From contig NZ_JAGGKA010000001.1 in NCBI RefSeq assembly GCF_017873215.1, forward strand, positions 363,615-427,614: DNA of 64,000 bases, written 5' to 3'. Of the stretch, positions 1 to 9,603 are shown one piece after another. Each line of letters starts with the position of its first letter. Positions within the stretch are counted from its first letter, which is position 1. Under the pieces are notes generated by a model that did no database searches, was not told the DNA's origin, and saw only the letters and a program-made list of their open reading frames with translations. A program made the translations under genes and the position numbers. The DNA is from Clostridium tetanomorphum (lineage in GTDB: Bacteria > Bacillota > Clostridia > Clostridiales > Clostridiaceae).

Positions 1-2
1 GG

Positions 3-686
3 TCAATTCCATTGATTATAGATGCGGGCATACGTCTATTAATATCACTCATACAGGCACTCCCACAAATTATCACTACTGTGGTTGGGGCTATTCCGAA
101 AATAATAACATCTTTGGTAAACGCTATTGTAGGTAACGTCGACAAGATCATCTTGGCCGGTGTTCAGCTGTTTGTGGCATTAATTGCGAATCTTCCAAGG
201 ATAATCGTAGAGATCGTCAAGGCTGTACCTCAGATTATCTCAGGATTGGTCAATGCTTTTACCAGTTATATAAGCCAGATGGCTAAAGTAGGTGGAAACT
301 TAATCAAAGGTCTGTGGCAAGGTATTTCAGATGCAGGTGCATGGCTATGGAGTAAAATATCTGGATTTTTCGGCAATGTTGTATCAAAGATTAAGAATTT
401 CTTCGGCATCAGTTCACCTTCAAAGCTATTTGCTGGGATTGGTCACAATATGGGTGAAGGGATCGGTGTAGGTTTTGAGGATGCAATGACAGCAGTTTCA
501 AGGGATATGCAAAATGCTGTACCAACTAGTTTTGATTTTAATTACAGAGGTTTATCTGGGCAAGGGAATGCCAATGGTACAAATATCACTCAAAATATCT
601 CTGTTGTGTCACCAAAGCCTCTATCTGAAAAAGAATTAGCCAGAGAATTCAAAAATCTGTCTCGCAAACTGGCACTAGAATATTAA
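3..686 (+). CDS. Phage tail tape measure protein, C-terminal part (cut by window start)
   Basis: The reading frame is open to the window edge, so only the last ~228 residues are seen. They contain repeated hydrophobic helices with the pattern LPQII, IPKII, LPRII and VPQII, then a GNLIKGLWQGI stretch, then the FGISSPSKLFAGIGHNMGEGIGVGF ending split here as FGISSPSKLF and GIGHNMGEGIGVGF. That ending is typical of siphovirus tape-measure proteins, which set tail length and help DNA enter the cell. The distal tail gene follows 13 bp downstream, the usual order in siphovirus tail modules. Confidence 0.9.
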   Translation, partial: SIPLIIDAGIRLLISLIQALPQIITTVVGAIPKIITSLVNAIVGNVDKIILAGVQLFVALIANLPRIIVEIVKAVPQIISGLVNAFTSYISQMAKVGGNLIKGLWQGISDAGAWLWSKISGFFGNVVSKIKNFFGISSPSKLFAGIGHNMGEGIGVGFEDAMTAVSRDMQNAVPTSFDFNYRGLSGQGNANGTNITQNISVVSPKPLSEKELAREFKNLSRKLALEY

Positions 687-699
687 AGGAGGTCTGGCA

Positions 700-1551
700 G
701 TGGAACTTATTTATATTAACTCAAGCGGTGAGAGTATCACCCTAAAACAAAGCCGCCCGTATTTTCTTACCAAGATAGACGGCACAGGCAACATACGCCA
801 GACCGTTAATACATTTAAGGCACCGGATCAAGACGGTGCTTTTTATATTTCCTCCACACTGGATATGCGTAATATCACGCTAGAAGGTACGGTCGTAGCG
901 GATTCTCTTGATGAGGCTTATGTACGGAGACAAAGATTTCTTAGGATATTTACTCCAAAAATGCGGGGAACTCTTTTGTATCGTGGACGGCAAATTGCTT
1001 GTGTGGTAGAGGAAGCAGGATTTACTGTTTCTACTAGACAACGCATACCAAACTTCTTTGTAAGTTTACTATGTCCATCCCCTTTCTTCGAAACATTGGA
1101 TGAGGTGAGAGAGGAACTGGCATCATGGATACCTCTATTTGAGTTTGAACTGGAGATACCAGTAAGTGGTATGGAGTTTGGAATGCGCCAACCGAGTCAA
1201 ATCATCACAGTAGAAAACATTGGTGATGTATCTTGTGGATGCGAAATCGTATTTCGAGCACTGGGTACGGTTACCAACCCTGAACTACTAAACATAGACA
1301 CGGGAGAATATATCCGGCTTCTCACTACAATGAGTGCTGGTGATGAACTTCGTGTGTATACCCATTTCGCTGGTAAGCGTGTGGTCCAGGTTGTAGGCTC
1401 AACGGTTACAAATGCTTTTTCACTATTGGACACCAATTCAACGTTTTTCCAGCTTGCTGCAGGTACTAACACACTGCGCTATGACGCTTCAGTTAATATG
1501 GAACTGTTGGAGGTCAGTATTTACTTTCGTCCACAATTTCTGGGGGTGTGA
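700..1551 (+). CDS. Phage distal tail protein (Dit-like)
   Basis: A 283-residue protein with GTG start behind AAAGGAGG. The N-terminal half (INSSGESITL, a glycine-rich turn, then QDGAFYISSTLDMRNI) and the RRQRFLRIFTPKMRGTL segment match the siphovirus distal-tail family. The C-terminal half looks like the galectin-like beta sandwich of these proteins. Dit forms the ring joining the tail tube to the baseplate. It lies between the tape measure gene and a Gp37-like gene and overlaps the latter's upstream region. Family assignment is by recognised sequence pattern and gene order. Confidence 0.8.
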   Translation: MELIYINSSGESITLKQSRPYFLTKIDGTGNIRQTVNTFKAPDQDGAFYISSTLDMRNITLEGTVVADSLDEAYVRRQRFLRIFTPKMRGTLLYRGRQIACVVEEAGFTVSTRQRIPNFFVSLLCPSPFFETLDEVREELASWIPLFEFELEIPVSGMEFGMRQPSQIITVENIGDVSCGCEIVFRALGTVTNPELLNIDTGEYIRLLTTMSAGDELRVYTHFAGKRVVQVVGSTVTNAFSLLDTNSTFFQLAAGTNTLRYDASVNMELLEVSIYFRPQFLGV

Positions 1552-1553
1552 GT

Positions 1554-3470
1554 ATGGAACTATATATCTTTAATACAAACCGGGAGCTTGTGGGCATCGT
1601 GGAATCTTTCGAATATCTTCGATGGACACGGCGTTATTCTCAGTGTGGTTCATTTGAACTAAAAGCCATCGCCACACAAGAGAATGCCGAACTTCTAAAA
1701 GAAGGAAATATCATTTGGAAGAACGATGATGAAGAAGCTGGGATTATTGAGCATCTTTCCTTGTCTCAGACGGATCAGGAATTTATTACAGTAAGTGGTC
1801 GCTTTGCCACGTCTTTTCTTGCTAGACGCATTGTATGGCAAACGGAGAAATTGTCCGGTGATATTTCTGATTGTGTAGAGCAACTTATAGAAAATAATCT
1901 TATCAATCCTTCTGATGTAGCAAGAAAGATTAGCGGTATATCCTTTTCATCTCCAAACCTGGGTATACCCATCAGCACCCAAATTTCGTACCGCAACTTG
2001 ATGGGCGCAGTGACGGAACTATGTGAAGTTTCGGAGGTTGGTATCAAGACTATTTTTACTCCTGAAACAGGGGTTTTTACAATAATGCTGTATAAGGGGA
2101 CTGAATCACAGGCAGTGTTCTCTAAGGAGTACGAGAACTTAACTGAGCAGGTTTATACAGTAAGTGCAGCAGATTTTGCTAACACCGCTCTTGTTGGTGG
2201 GGAGGGCGAAGGTGCAGAGCGGACATTTGTAGCAATTACAAGTGGATCGGGAGAAACACGACATGAGATTTTTGTGGATGCTAAAGACCTACGGGCAGAA
2301 GATTTTGGAGTGGATTATATCAATACGCTGATTTTTCGTGGGCAGAGCAAGCTAAATGAGCAAGTAATACGTTATTCCTTTGATACATCAGTTAACCCAC
2401 ATGGCAACCTAACTTATAAGGTAGACTTTGACCTTGGCCAGGTTGTTAAGGTAATTTCCAAAGCATGGGGTGTATCTATGACAACACGCATCGCTGAAGT
2501 GGAGGAGACTTATGACGCGGACGGTCAAAGCATCAGCGTAGTATTCGGAAAGAGCGAGCTAACAATAGCTCAAAAAATTCGCTCTGATATGAGTGAGGTT
2601 AAAACGGCATTATCTGCCCCAACTGGCATCTCTGATATTGCAGAAGCATTAGGCAATGTGTCAGAAACACTTGGAGATATTCATGACCTTGACCCCAATA
2701 TCCAAGGAGATACTGTTACCGATAGTATTAACAATCTGTTTGGGAAACTGCCCTCACTTGAGGTAATTGTTGGAGAAGGAACTATATCGATCGGCCAGTA
2801 TGCCCTGCATCATATGAGCCCTGGAGATGCTTTTTATTTCACCTCGTGGAGCGGCAACAAATTCAGTGATCAGCCAAGCGATGACGGGCATGTCTTTTTG
2901 GTTAAGCATAGCGGGGATAACACGGGAAACGGATATCAGCGGGCAATGGGATTTTTTATATCTCGCAACACAATGACGTTTTATGTGATATCTGTTTTTG
3001 TATTTAACAATCCGTCTGGTGAAGCGAACTGGTTGAATATTAATAACGATCCAATAACTACATCACGGATTGCAAATGGAGCGGTCACTGGTGCCAAGAT
3101 TGCAGAACGAACGATTACTGCAACTAAAATCTCCTCTGCGTTTACTGATTACTCTATGACAGAACAAAACACAGGGCGTCTATGGATAGATGGTAAGGCA
3201 ATATATCGAAAAGTAGTAAACCTCGGCTCCCTTCCCAACGCTACTCCTGGGAGTGTAGCCCATGGCATAGCAAACCTAAGTACAGTTGTTAGTTTATCTG
3301 GCTTTGCAACAAATGGCACCAACTTCTTGCCACTACCGCTTGCACGGTATAACAACTTCGCTTCACAAATCGGTCTTTATGTGGATAAAACAAATGTCGT
3401 TGTTGAACCTGGTATTGACCGGACAGATTATACGGGCTACGTGGTTATCGAGTATACGAAAACCATCTAG
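1554..3470 (+). CDS. Siphovirus ReqiPepy6 Gp37-like tail protein
   Basis: The ATG at 1554 is preferred over the upstream GTG at 1548 because GGGGGTG at 1542-1548 is then correctly spaced. The protein has 638 residues. The first ~340 (LYIFNTNRELVGIVESFEYLRW split as LYIFNTNREL and VESFEYLRWTRRYSQCGSFEL) match the Gp37-like family that replaces the tail hub/tail-associated protein in many Firmicute phages. After a short coiled linker (DMSEVKTAL) the rest resembles a beta-rich fibre or receptor-binding region. It probably sits at the tail tip and helps recognise the host. Confidence 0.82.
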   Translation: MELYIFNTNRELVGIVESFEYLRWTRRYSQCGSFELKAIATQENAELLKEGNIIWKNDDEEAGIIEHLSLSQTDQEFITVSGRFATSFLARRIVWQTEKLSGDISDCVEQLIENNLINPSDVARKISGISFSSPNLGIPISTQISYRNLMGAVTELCEVSEVGIKTIFTPETGVFTIMLYKGTESQAVFSKEYENLTEQVYTVSAADFANTALVGGEGEGAERTFVAITSGSGETRHEIFVDAKDLRAEDFGVDYINTLIFRGQSKLNEQVIRYSFDTSVNPHGNLTYKVDFDLGQVVKVISKAWGVSMTTRIAEVEETYDADGQSISVVFGKSELTIAQKIRSDMSEVKTALSAPTGISDIAEALGNVSETLGDIHDLDPNIQGDTVTDSINNLFGKLPSLEVIVGEGTISIGQYALHHMSPGDAFYFTSWSGNKFSDQPSDDGHVFLVKHSGDNTGNGYQRAMGFFISRNTMTFYVISVFVFNNPSGEANWLNINNDPITTSRIANGAVTGAKIAERTITATKISSAFTDYSMTEQNTGRLWIDGKAIYRKVVNLGSLPNATPGSVAHGIANLSTVVSLSGFATNGTNFLPLPLARYNNFASQIGLYVDKTNVVVEPGIDRTDYTGYVVIEYTKTI

Positions 3471-3487
3471 GAAGGAGGAATTTTTGT

Positions 3488-3991
3488 ATGGAGAAAAGCG
3501 GATTTTTCAATTCATCCGATGGAGATAGAGTCTATGATGCCACGGATTTTGCAGCATACTTTGGAAGTCTTGTTTCAAACGGGATATTTTATAAAACAGC
3601 TACAAATCTGCAGGTATCACCAGGGATGGGATTGGCAGTAAGCGTGGCGGCTGGAAGTGCGTGGATTAATGGATATAGATATGAGAATACAGATGCGTTA
3701 AATATGCCTCTCACTACAGCGCACGGTAGCAATCCACGCATTGACCGGATTGTTGTTCGCTTAAGCCAAATCAGCAGGAATATTCAGCTTGCAGTTGTTA
3801 CAGGGACTCCAGCTGCTACACCAGTGGCCCCAGACTTAACAAGAACCAGCGATGTATATGAACTCGGTATTGCAGACGTTCTTATACCTGCTGCGGCTAC
3901 ATCAATAGCAGCAAATAACATTACTGATACCAGATTAAACACCAGCCTTTGTGGGTTAGTGAACTCATTGGTATCGGCGGTTTACGAGTGA
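3488..3991 (+). CDS. Phage baseplate/structural protein, uncharacterised
   Basis: A 167-residue protein with ATG start behind AAGGAGG. It begins EKSGFFNSSDGDRVYDATDFA and contains GMGLAVSVAAGSAWINGYRY and NPRIDRIVVRL, a pattern often seen in small structural proteins encoded between tail hub and fibre genes of clostridial phages. It is probably part of the baseplate. No enzyme motif is visible. Spacing to its neighbours is 17 and 11 bp, so it is in the tail operon. Confidence 0.65.
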   Translation: MEKSGFFNSSDGDRVYDATDFAAYFGSLVSNGIFYKTATNLQVSPGMGLAVSVAAGSAWINGYRYENTDALNMPLTTAHGSNPRIDRIVVRLSQISRNIQLAVVTGTPAATPVAPDLTRTSDVYELGIADVLIPAAATSIAANNITDTRLNTSLCGLVNSLVSAVYE

Positions 3992-4002
3992 GGTGAATTT
4001 CT

Positions 4003-6474
4003 ATGGCAACCTATCAAGCGATAAATGCTTGTACATGGCGTAATGGCAGTTGGATTGCTGGTGTAACCGATTACGTTCGACAAGGGGTTTATGCCCCAGC
4101 CAATAATTATGAAAATGTTGGTGCCATGTTATTTGACCTTACAAGTATTCGAAATACCTATGCAAACTATTATCCTACCTCTGCCAGTATTCGTCTTGTT
4201 AGGATAGCTGCAGGTGATTGGGGTTCAGCTAGAACGATAACGCTATATGCTGGAAATGCATATGGTTTGCCATCTCCTAGTTCGGGTACCAGCATATCCG
4301 GGAGTAGACCTACGAAAGTTACTTCTGGATATAGCTATACTGTTTCTGCCGGACAGGGTACAAAGGATATCGCAATTTCCACCGCACTCATTGATTCCAT
4401 CGGTAGTGGAGCTAGTAATTGTTTATTCATGGATGCTGGCTCCAGCACACTAAACTATATGGGATTTCGAGCCAGAGATGATTTAAGCCAGATAGTGTTA
4501 ACCATTAACTGGGCAATAAGAACCACAGCTTGTAGTGCTCCGACATCCTGTTCATTGAGTGCAACTCTCTCGGAGGACAATGTTACATTATCATGGAGTG
4601 GTGCTTCCGGTGGTACAAATAATGCCATCTCCTCCTACGAGATACAGTATAGTGATTCTGCTGACAACTTGAATTGGGGATCGTGGACAGCACTAACTAC
4701 AGTAACCACCACGGCCACTAGTGGCAGCTTGTCAGTTGCACCACCATCAACACGGGGTAATTATCGTAGGTTTCGGGTGCGAACTCGAGGTACAGCAGGA
4801 GCAAGTTATTATTCAGGCTGGAGAGTATCATCGAACTCTGTTCGCAGAAACACAGTTCCTAGTCCACCAACTACAGTAACTGCTACTCCAATCAATTATA
4901 GTGATGAAACAATCACGCTTACTTGGAGCGGTGCTTCTGGAAGTACGAGTGCAATCAAGGGATACCAGATTGCCAGTAGAACATCTACGGATAACAGCAC
5001 ATGGAGTTCATGGAATGTTCTAACCATTTTAGCCCTATCGGCCAGTGGAGGTAGTTATAACCCTAACGTGTCACGAGTTCCAGGAACATATACTCAATTT
5101 GGTGTATGGACGATAGATAATCTCGATGTCTACTCCTCGGAAAAAATCAGTAATAGCATCTACTGTGATATCACGGCTTGTGGAGCACCGACTGCTTGCT
5201 CGGTAAGTTCAACTTTAGCTGAAGGAAATGTTACTCTTTCATGGAGTGGTGCATCCAGTGGAGCAGGCAACACCATCACATCCTATGAAATTCAATATAG
5301 TGACTCGGCAGATAACAGCACATGGGGAGCATGGACAGCATTAACAATAGTGGTTACCTCAACAACAATTGGCAGCGTAGTTGTTGTCCCACCGACAACT
5401 CGCGGTTATTACCGTAGGTTTAGAGTTAGGACACGTGGCACGGCTGGAGAGAGTTTTTATTCTGACTGGACTATATCTAGTAACACTGTCCGCAGAAATA
5501 CACTGCCCATTCCGCCTACTTCTTTTACTGCAACTCCTTCAATATATGAGACGAATACAGTAACTCTTATGTGGAGCGGAACAATACCGGGAACCAGTGC
5601 TATCAAGCAATATGTTATTCAACAAGCTACATCAGCAGACGGTATAAATTGGTCGGTATACGAAGCATTGACTACTATTATTTCAAGTGCTACTTCAGGT
5701 ACCCATCAGGTAAATGCTTCCCCGGTACCTGGAATATATACCCGCTATCGAATAAGCGTAACAGATACACTTGATGCAGTTTCAAGCCATGTGGTTAGTA
5801 ACACGGTAAAGAAAAACAGTCCGCCTGCTGCTCCGATCATCGTCAGTCCTATGACCGGAAAGTCTACTTATAACACCACACCACGCTTTATGATTACTAC
5901 AGGTACTGAACCAGACGGTCAGACACAGATTGTGGAAGTAAAGATTGATTCAGGTGAGTGGGTTAATAGTGTGGATAATCCTGAGAGATTTTCTACGAGT
6001 GGCTATCTGGGAAATGGTGTTAGTACAGTGTACCAAGCGGAACCGCTTGCAGTAGGAAACCATACTGTAACCTTCCGCTGTCTTGATAGTGATATTGAGT
6101 CGGCAAGCGCAGAAGTTGTCCGGACATTTACTATATTACAGCCACCTTTTGAAACGATTACTGCAAATGAGACTGTTGTAAAGGCAGCACATATTCAGAC
6201 GCTTCGAACCGCTTTAAATATAGTGCTAAGTTATTACAACTTATCCCCAATAATTTGGAATGAAGAAATTATTGCGGGAAGAACAACAGTTAAAAAATGG
6301 CCATCTCACATTACTGAAATCCGAAAAGCTATTGATAATATCATTACAGTGGTTAATGGTTTTGACTCTTCTACAGCATTTGATATACCACCTGTGACAT
6401 GGCTCCCTATTGGAACAGGGCGTCCAAAGGCGGATGTGATGCAACAAATCCACGATCTTATACTGATGCTGTAA
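4003..6474 (+). CDS. Phage tail fibre-like protein with fibronectin type III-like repeats
   Basis: An 823-residue protein rich in Ser, Thr and Gly. After an N-terminal beta-sandwich of ~170 residues it carries at least four ~105-residue repeats of the type APTSCSLSATL ... VTLSWSGASGGT ... YEIQYSDSADN ... RRFRVRTRGTAG ... SNSVRRN. These read as fibronectin type III-like modules. A different C-terminal region (NSPPAAPIIVSPMTGKSTYN onward) follows. It is probably a tail-associated adhesin. The repeats alternate between two subtypes (residues ~175-290 and ~395-510 are most alike), which suggests duplication of a two-module block. Confidence 0.7.
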   Translation: MATYQAINACTWRNGSWIAGVTDYVRQGVYAPANNYENVGAMLFDLTSIRNTYANYYPTSASIRLVRIAAGDWGSARTITLYAGNAYGLPSPSSGTSISGSRPTKVTSGYSYTVSAGQGTKDIAISTALIDSIGSGASNCLFMDAGSSTLNYMGFRARDDLSQIVLTINWAIRTTACSAPTSCSLSATLSEDNVTLSWSGASGGTNNAISSYEIQYSDSADNLNWGSWTALTTVTTTATSGSLSVAPPSTRGNYRRFRVRTRGTAGASYYSGWRVSSNSVRRNTVPSPPTTVTATPINYSDETITLTWSGASGSTSAIKGYQIASRTSTDNSTWSSWNVLTILALSASGGSYNPNVSRVPGTYTQFGVWTIDNLDVYSSEKISNSIYCDITACGAPTACSVSSTLAEGNVTLSWSGASSGAGNTITSYEIQYSDSADNSTWGAWTALTIVVTSTTIGSVVVVPPTTRGYYRRFRVRTRGTAGESFYSDWTISSNTVRRNTLPIPPTSFTATPSIYETNTVTLMWSGTIPGTSAIKQYVIQQATSADGINWSVYEALTTIISSATSGTHQVNASPVPGIYTRYRISVTDTLDAVSSHVVSNTVKKNSPPAAPIIVSPMTGKSTYNTTPRFMITTGTEPDGQTQIVEVKIDSGEWVNSVDNPERFSTSGYLGNGVSTVYQAEPLAVGNHTVTFRCLDSDIESASAEVVRTFTILQPPFETITANETVVKAAHIQTLRTALNIVLSYYNLSPIIWNEEIIAGRTTVKKWPSHITEIRKAIDNIITVVNGFDSSTAFDIPPVTWLPIGTGRPKADVMQQIHDLILML

Positions 6475-6491
6475 GGTGTGTGATACGGCAA

Positions 6492-6525
6492 CAGCACTCT
6501 TGTATTTTACAGGGGTGCTTTTTTA
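6492..6525 (+). terminator. Rho-independent terminator after the tail operon
   Basis: AGCACTCTTGT and ACAGGGGTGCT form a stem around TATTTT, followed by six T. It ends the tail-gene transcript before the lysis genes. Confidence 0.7.
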
Positions 6526-6558
6526 AATACACAAATTAATGTAATGGAGGTGTTTACA

Positions 6559-6999
6559 GTGAAAGAGATTTGGAATTGGATACAGTTAGCTTTTGCGGCT
6601 GTTGGTGCTTTTCTTGGATGGTTTCTCGGCGGGTTTGACGGATTTCTATATACACTGGTCACTTTTGTAGCTATTGATTATCTGACAGGTGTCCTTTGTG
6701 CGATTACAGATAAAAAGCTGTCCAGCGAAATTGGTGCCAAGGGAATTTTCAAAAAGGTGCTCATCTTTGTAATGGTAGGTATCGCTCATATTCTTGATAC
6801 ACAAATTTTGGGGAGTGCAGGATACAATGGCAGCGCTTTGCGAACGGCGGTAATCTTTTTCTATCTAAGTAACGAGGGTGTATCCATTTTGGAGAATGCA
6901 GGTCATATTGGGCTACCCATCCCAGAAAAACTAAAGGCGGTTCTTAAGCAACTACATGGTCGTGATGAGGAACCTCCTAAGCCAGGTGATGAAATATGA
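6559..6999 (+). CDS. Phage holin (holin_4 / toxin-secretion holin family)
   Basis: The GTG at 6559 is chosen because the upstream ATG at 6544 is part of the ribosome binding site AATGGAGGTG. The protein has 146 residues with three or four membrane segments (WIQLAFAAVGAFLGWFLGG, LYTLVTFVAIDYLTGVLCAI, VLIFVMVGIAHILD, AVIFFYLSNEGVSILENAG). The LTGVL and SNEGVSILEN motifs are characteristic of the family that includes TcdE. It should make the membrane pore that releases the endolysin. It overlaps the next gene by 4 bp (ATGA). Confidence 0.88.
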   Translation: MKEIWNWIQLAFAAVGAFLGWFLGGFDGFLYTLVTFVAIDYLTGVLCAITDKKLSSEIGAKGIFKKVLIFVMVGIAHILDTQILGSAGYNGSALRTAVIFFYLSNEGVSILENAGHIGLPIPEKLKAVLKQLHGRDEEPPKPGDEI

Positions 7000-8390
7000 T
7001 TGACTTAACAAAAGCGGTAACGGTATTCATTGGTCGACGCGGTGAACACAATTACCGAAATATTGAGTTTGATGTATCAAGCCTACTGGAAAATAACTAC
7101 CCAAGTGCCTCCTTAAATGCGATTTACAAAAGGCCTGATGGGGTTGCATATCCGGTAGTCACGAACTACGCTGATGGTGTCCTTACATGGCAGCCCAATG
7201 CAACGGACACATCATTTGTTGGTGTTGGTCGGCTTGAAATAAGGGTTACTTATGGTGATGTGGTTGGAAAGAGTGCAAGAATACTAACCATAGTCGAGGA
7301 TGCTCTTGTGGATGGAATTGTTGAACCACCAGAACCTCCTGCACAGGAATGGTTAAATAAAGTGCTTTCAGCTTTAGCTGAACTGGATATTGATGAAATA
7401 AATAATCTGCTCAACCTCACTTACAATCTATTAAACAACAACTATGATTTGCTAAATACAACACACAATTTGGTTGAGGATACCCGCGAAAATCTATATA
7501 GGCGGACAGGTATTCTACTCAACCATTTGCATCCAATAGAAACAGCTAGTGCACCGGATATGATTAGCCGGAGGGCAGCCATCACATTTAGCAATATAGC
7601 AAATGGAAACAATGTAGTAATTGGCACGATAACATATACTTTCGTTACAGCTTTGGGCAGTCCAGCTACAAATAATGTGCAGGTTCTAATTCAAGACACC
7701 CTTCGTAATACAGTTAAGACACTTGCTAGAGCTATAAGGGGCATTGATGACGAAATGAATATTGCCTATGGAACTGGGACTGATCCAAACCCAATATGTA
7801 CAGCTTACTGGACAAGTCAAAGGTTTTCCATAGGTAGTACTACCGTTGAGGCAGGTGAGAGCCTTTTTCTACTTGAAAGAGCAGAAAATGTGACTTCCGC
7901 AATACCGCTCTCATCCACAGCAACGGCTATTATTAGTGACTTCACCCGTTCGGCCTATTCAAGATATATTTTGTCGGGTAATGTCACGGGTTCAGGCGGT
8001 GCAAACAGTGTCCGTGGTCCTTTGCACACGATATTACCTATTAATAGTGTGGTTATTGGCGGTCAGGGCGGAGAATTGTATACGACGGCTTATGATTGCC
8101 ATTTGATAACTCTTTGTCGTCAATCGGATACTAGTGAAAAGGAACTGGACTTGTATATTTCCAATGATGAGGAGACGTTCACTAGAATTCAACGGAGTAC
8201 ACCTGTCGGATCGAATACTTCAGCAGAATCCTTACACATTCATATTCAAATGCGGCAGGCCAGAGTTCCAGCCGGTTACGGACTGTATATCTGTATGGGA
8301 AGTGATGGAACATCATCAAATGCTTATTGTGATTTAAAGTTTACCTATCACCTGTATCCTGTCCATCTTACACCTGAGCCAAATGATTAA
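6996..8390 (+). CDS. Phage baseplate upper protein-like (BppU N-terminal type)
   Basis: A 464-residue protein translationally coupled to the holin through ATGA. Its first ~110 residues (a domain describing a quantity of the type VTNYADGVLTWQPNATDT ... GVGRLEIRVTYGDVVGKSARI) resemble the N-terminal domain of phage baseplate upper proteins and fibres. Then comes a heptad-like stretch with many Asn-Leu-Leu repeats (INNLLNLTYNLLNNNYDLLN), likely a trimeric coil, and a beta-rich C-terminus. Position between holin and amidase is unusual but occurs in Firmicute phages. The exact role is inferred. Confidence 0.5.
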   Translation: MIDLTKAVTVFIGRRGEHNYRNIEFDVSSLLENNYPSASLNAIYKRPDGVAYPVVTNYADGVLTWQPNATDTSFVGVGRLEIRVTYGDVVGKSARILTIVEDALVDGIVEPPEPPAQEWLNKVLSALAELDIDEINNLLNLTYNLLNNNYDLLNTTHNLVEDTRENLYRRTGILLNHLHPIETASAPDMISRRAAITFSNIANGNNVVIGTITYTFVTALGSPATNNVQVLIQDTLRNTVKTLARAIRGIDDEMNIAYGTGTDPNPICTAYWTSQRFSIGSTTVEAGESLFLLERAENVTSAIPLSSTATAIISDFTRSAYSRYILSGNVTGSGGANSVRGPLHTILPINSVVIGGQGGELYTTAYDCHLITLCRQSDTSEKELDLYISNDEETFTRIQRSTPVGSNTSAESLHIHIQMRQARVPAGYGLYICMGSDGTSSNAYCDLKFTYHLYPVHLTPEPND

Positions 8391-8407
8391 ATGTTGAGGT
8401 GATTATA

Positions 8408-9109
8408 ATGAAATTATACAAACTAATACTTACGAACAACGCCTGCTACAAAGCAGGCAAAACAATAAAACCGAAGGGTATAATGGTTCATTCAACAGGG
8501 GCTAACAACCCATGGTTGAAGAGATATGTTGGTCCAGATGATGGTTTGCTCGGAAAGAACCAATACAACAATCATTGGAATCAGGATAAACCTGGAGGTC
8601 GTCAAGTTTGCGTCCATGCTTTTATTGGTAAATTAGCAGATGGCTCCATTGCCACATACCAAACATTGCCTTGGAATCATCGTGGTTGGCATGCTGGAGG
8701 GGATGCGAATAATACCCATATAGGATTTGAGATTTGCGAGGACGGTCTAACCGATGCCTCGTATTTTTCTGCTGTTTATAAGGAAGCAGTAGAGCTTTGT
8801 GTACATCTTTGCAAACTCTATGGACTAAGTGAGAAGGATATCCTCTGTCATAGTGAAGGCTATAAGCAAGGTATAGCCAGTAACCATGCGGATGTTATGC
8901 ACTGGTTTCCTAAGCATGGCAAGACCATGGATACCTTTAGAGCAGATGTTAAGAAACTTCTAAGCGAAGAAGAAAAATCAGCAGAACCAGCGAAAAAGAA
9001 ATACTATCGTGTACAAATAGGTGCATACACTTTCAAAGCAAATGCTGAGGCACAGCTTGCCAAAGCTAAAAAGGCAGGATTTACGGATGCATTTATTAAG
9101 TATGATTAA
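8408..9109 (+). CDS. N-acetylmuramoyl-L-alanine amidase with SPOR domain (endolysin)
   Basis: The ATG at 8408 is preferred to the GTG at 8399, which lies in the TTGAGGTG ribosome binding site. The 233-residue protein has an amidase_2 (PGRP-like) domain with zinc-ligand candidates in GIMVHSTGANNP, WNHRGWHAGG and a late His region (SNHADVMHWF). The C-terminal ~35 residues (YYRVQIGAYTFKANAEAQLA) are a SPOR-type peptidoglycan-binding domain. It cleaves the bond between MurNAc and L-Ala for host lysis together with the holin 1.4 kb upstream. Confidence 0.9.
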   Translation: MKLYKLILTNNACYKAGKTIKPKGIMVHSTGANNPWLKRYVGPDDGLLGKNQYNNHWNQDKPGGRQVCVHAFIGKLADGSIATYQTLPWNHRGWHAGGDANNTHIGFEICEDGLTDASYFSAVYKEAVELCVHLCKLYGLSEKDILCHSEGYKQGIASNHADVMHWFPKHGKTMDTFRADVKKLLSEEEKSAEPAKKKYYRVQIGAYTFKANAEAQLAKAKKAGFTDAFIKYD

Positions 9110-9186
9110 TCAAAGGGAGCGAGTAATAAGCAATTATGCTTTAGCTTTACAGAGATTCCCTAAAAATATTAACTATTAGATGTATA

Positions 9187-9228
9187 TAGCCTGTGGGGGG
9201 GTTATTCCCTTGCAGGCTCTTTTTTTAT
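9187..9228 (+). terminator. Rho-independent terminator after the lysis genes
   Basis: AGCCTG at 9188 pairs with CAGGCT near 9213, with GGG/CCC pairs inside, followed by a run of seven T. It separates the lysis genes from the recombination genes. Confidence 0.7.
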
Positions 9229-9305
9229 GCTCTGATTTTATTTAATTTTTACAAATCCTCAACTTCGACCTGTTCCCGCGGCTATTAGGTAGGAGGTGAT
9301 TCTAA

Positions 9306-9542
9306 GTGAATCAGAATGAGGATAAAAAAGTCATGAAGATCTCGGATGAGCTTATAAACAAAAGCATCGAGTTAAAGAAAATGTCACAGGAGCAGCTACA
9401 GCGTGAGTTTGATTATATTCAGGCAGAGAAATTACTTAGAAAGATGCTCCAAAAAGGTTTAATAACGGAAGCAGAATTCAACAAGATAGACGCACTCAAC
9501 CGCCAAACTTTCTCTCCTTTTTTAGCAGAGATAATGCCCTGA
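9306..9542 (+). CDS. SHOCT-domain small protein
   Basis: A 78-residue protein with GTG start behind TAGGAGGTGAT. The C-terminal part AEKLLRKMLQKGLITEAEF followed by NKIDALNRQTFSP fits the SHOCT short C-terminal domain. Such proteins are regularly encoded directly upstream of serine recombinase clusters in clostridial prophages, as here (62 bp before the first recombinase). The function of the family is unknown; an accessory or oligomerisation role is only inferred. Confidence 0.7.
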   Translation: MNQNEDKKVMKISDELINKSIELKKMSQEQLQREFDYIQAEKLLRKMLQKGLITEAEFNKIDALNRQTFSPFLAEIMP

Positions 9543-9603
9543 AGTCGTTGATATATAAGGGTTTCAGAGGTAATATGTGACCTACCAAGAAGGAGGTGAG
9601 GCG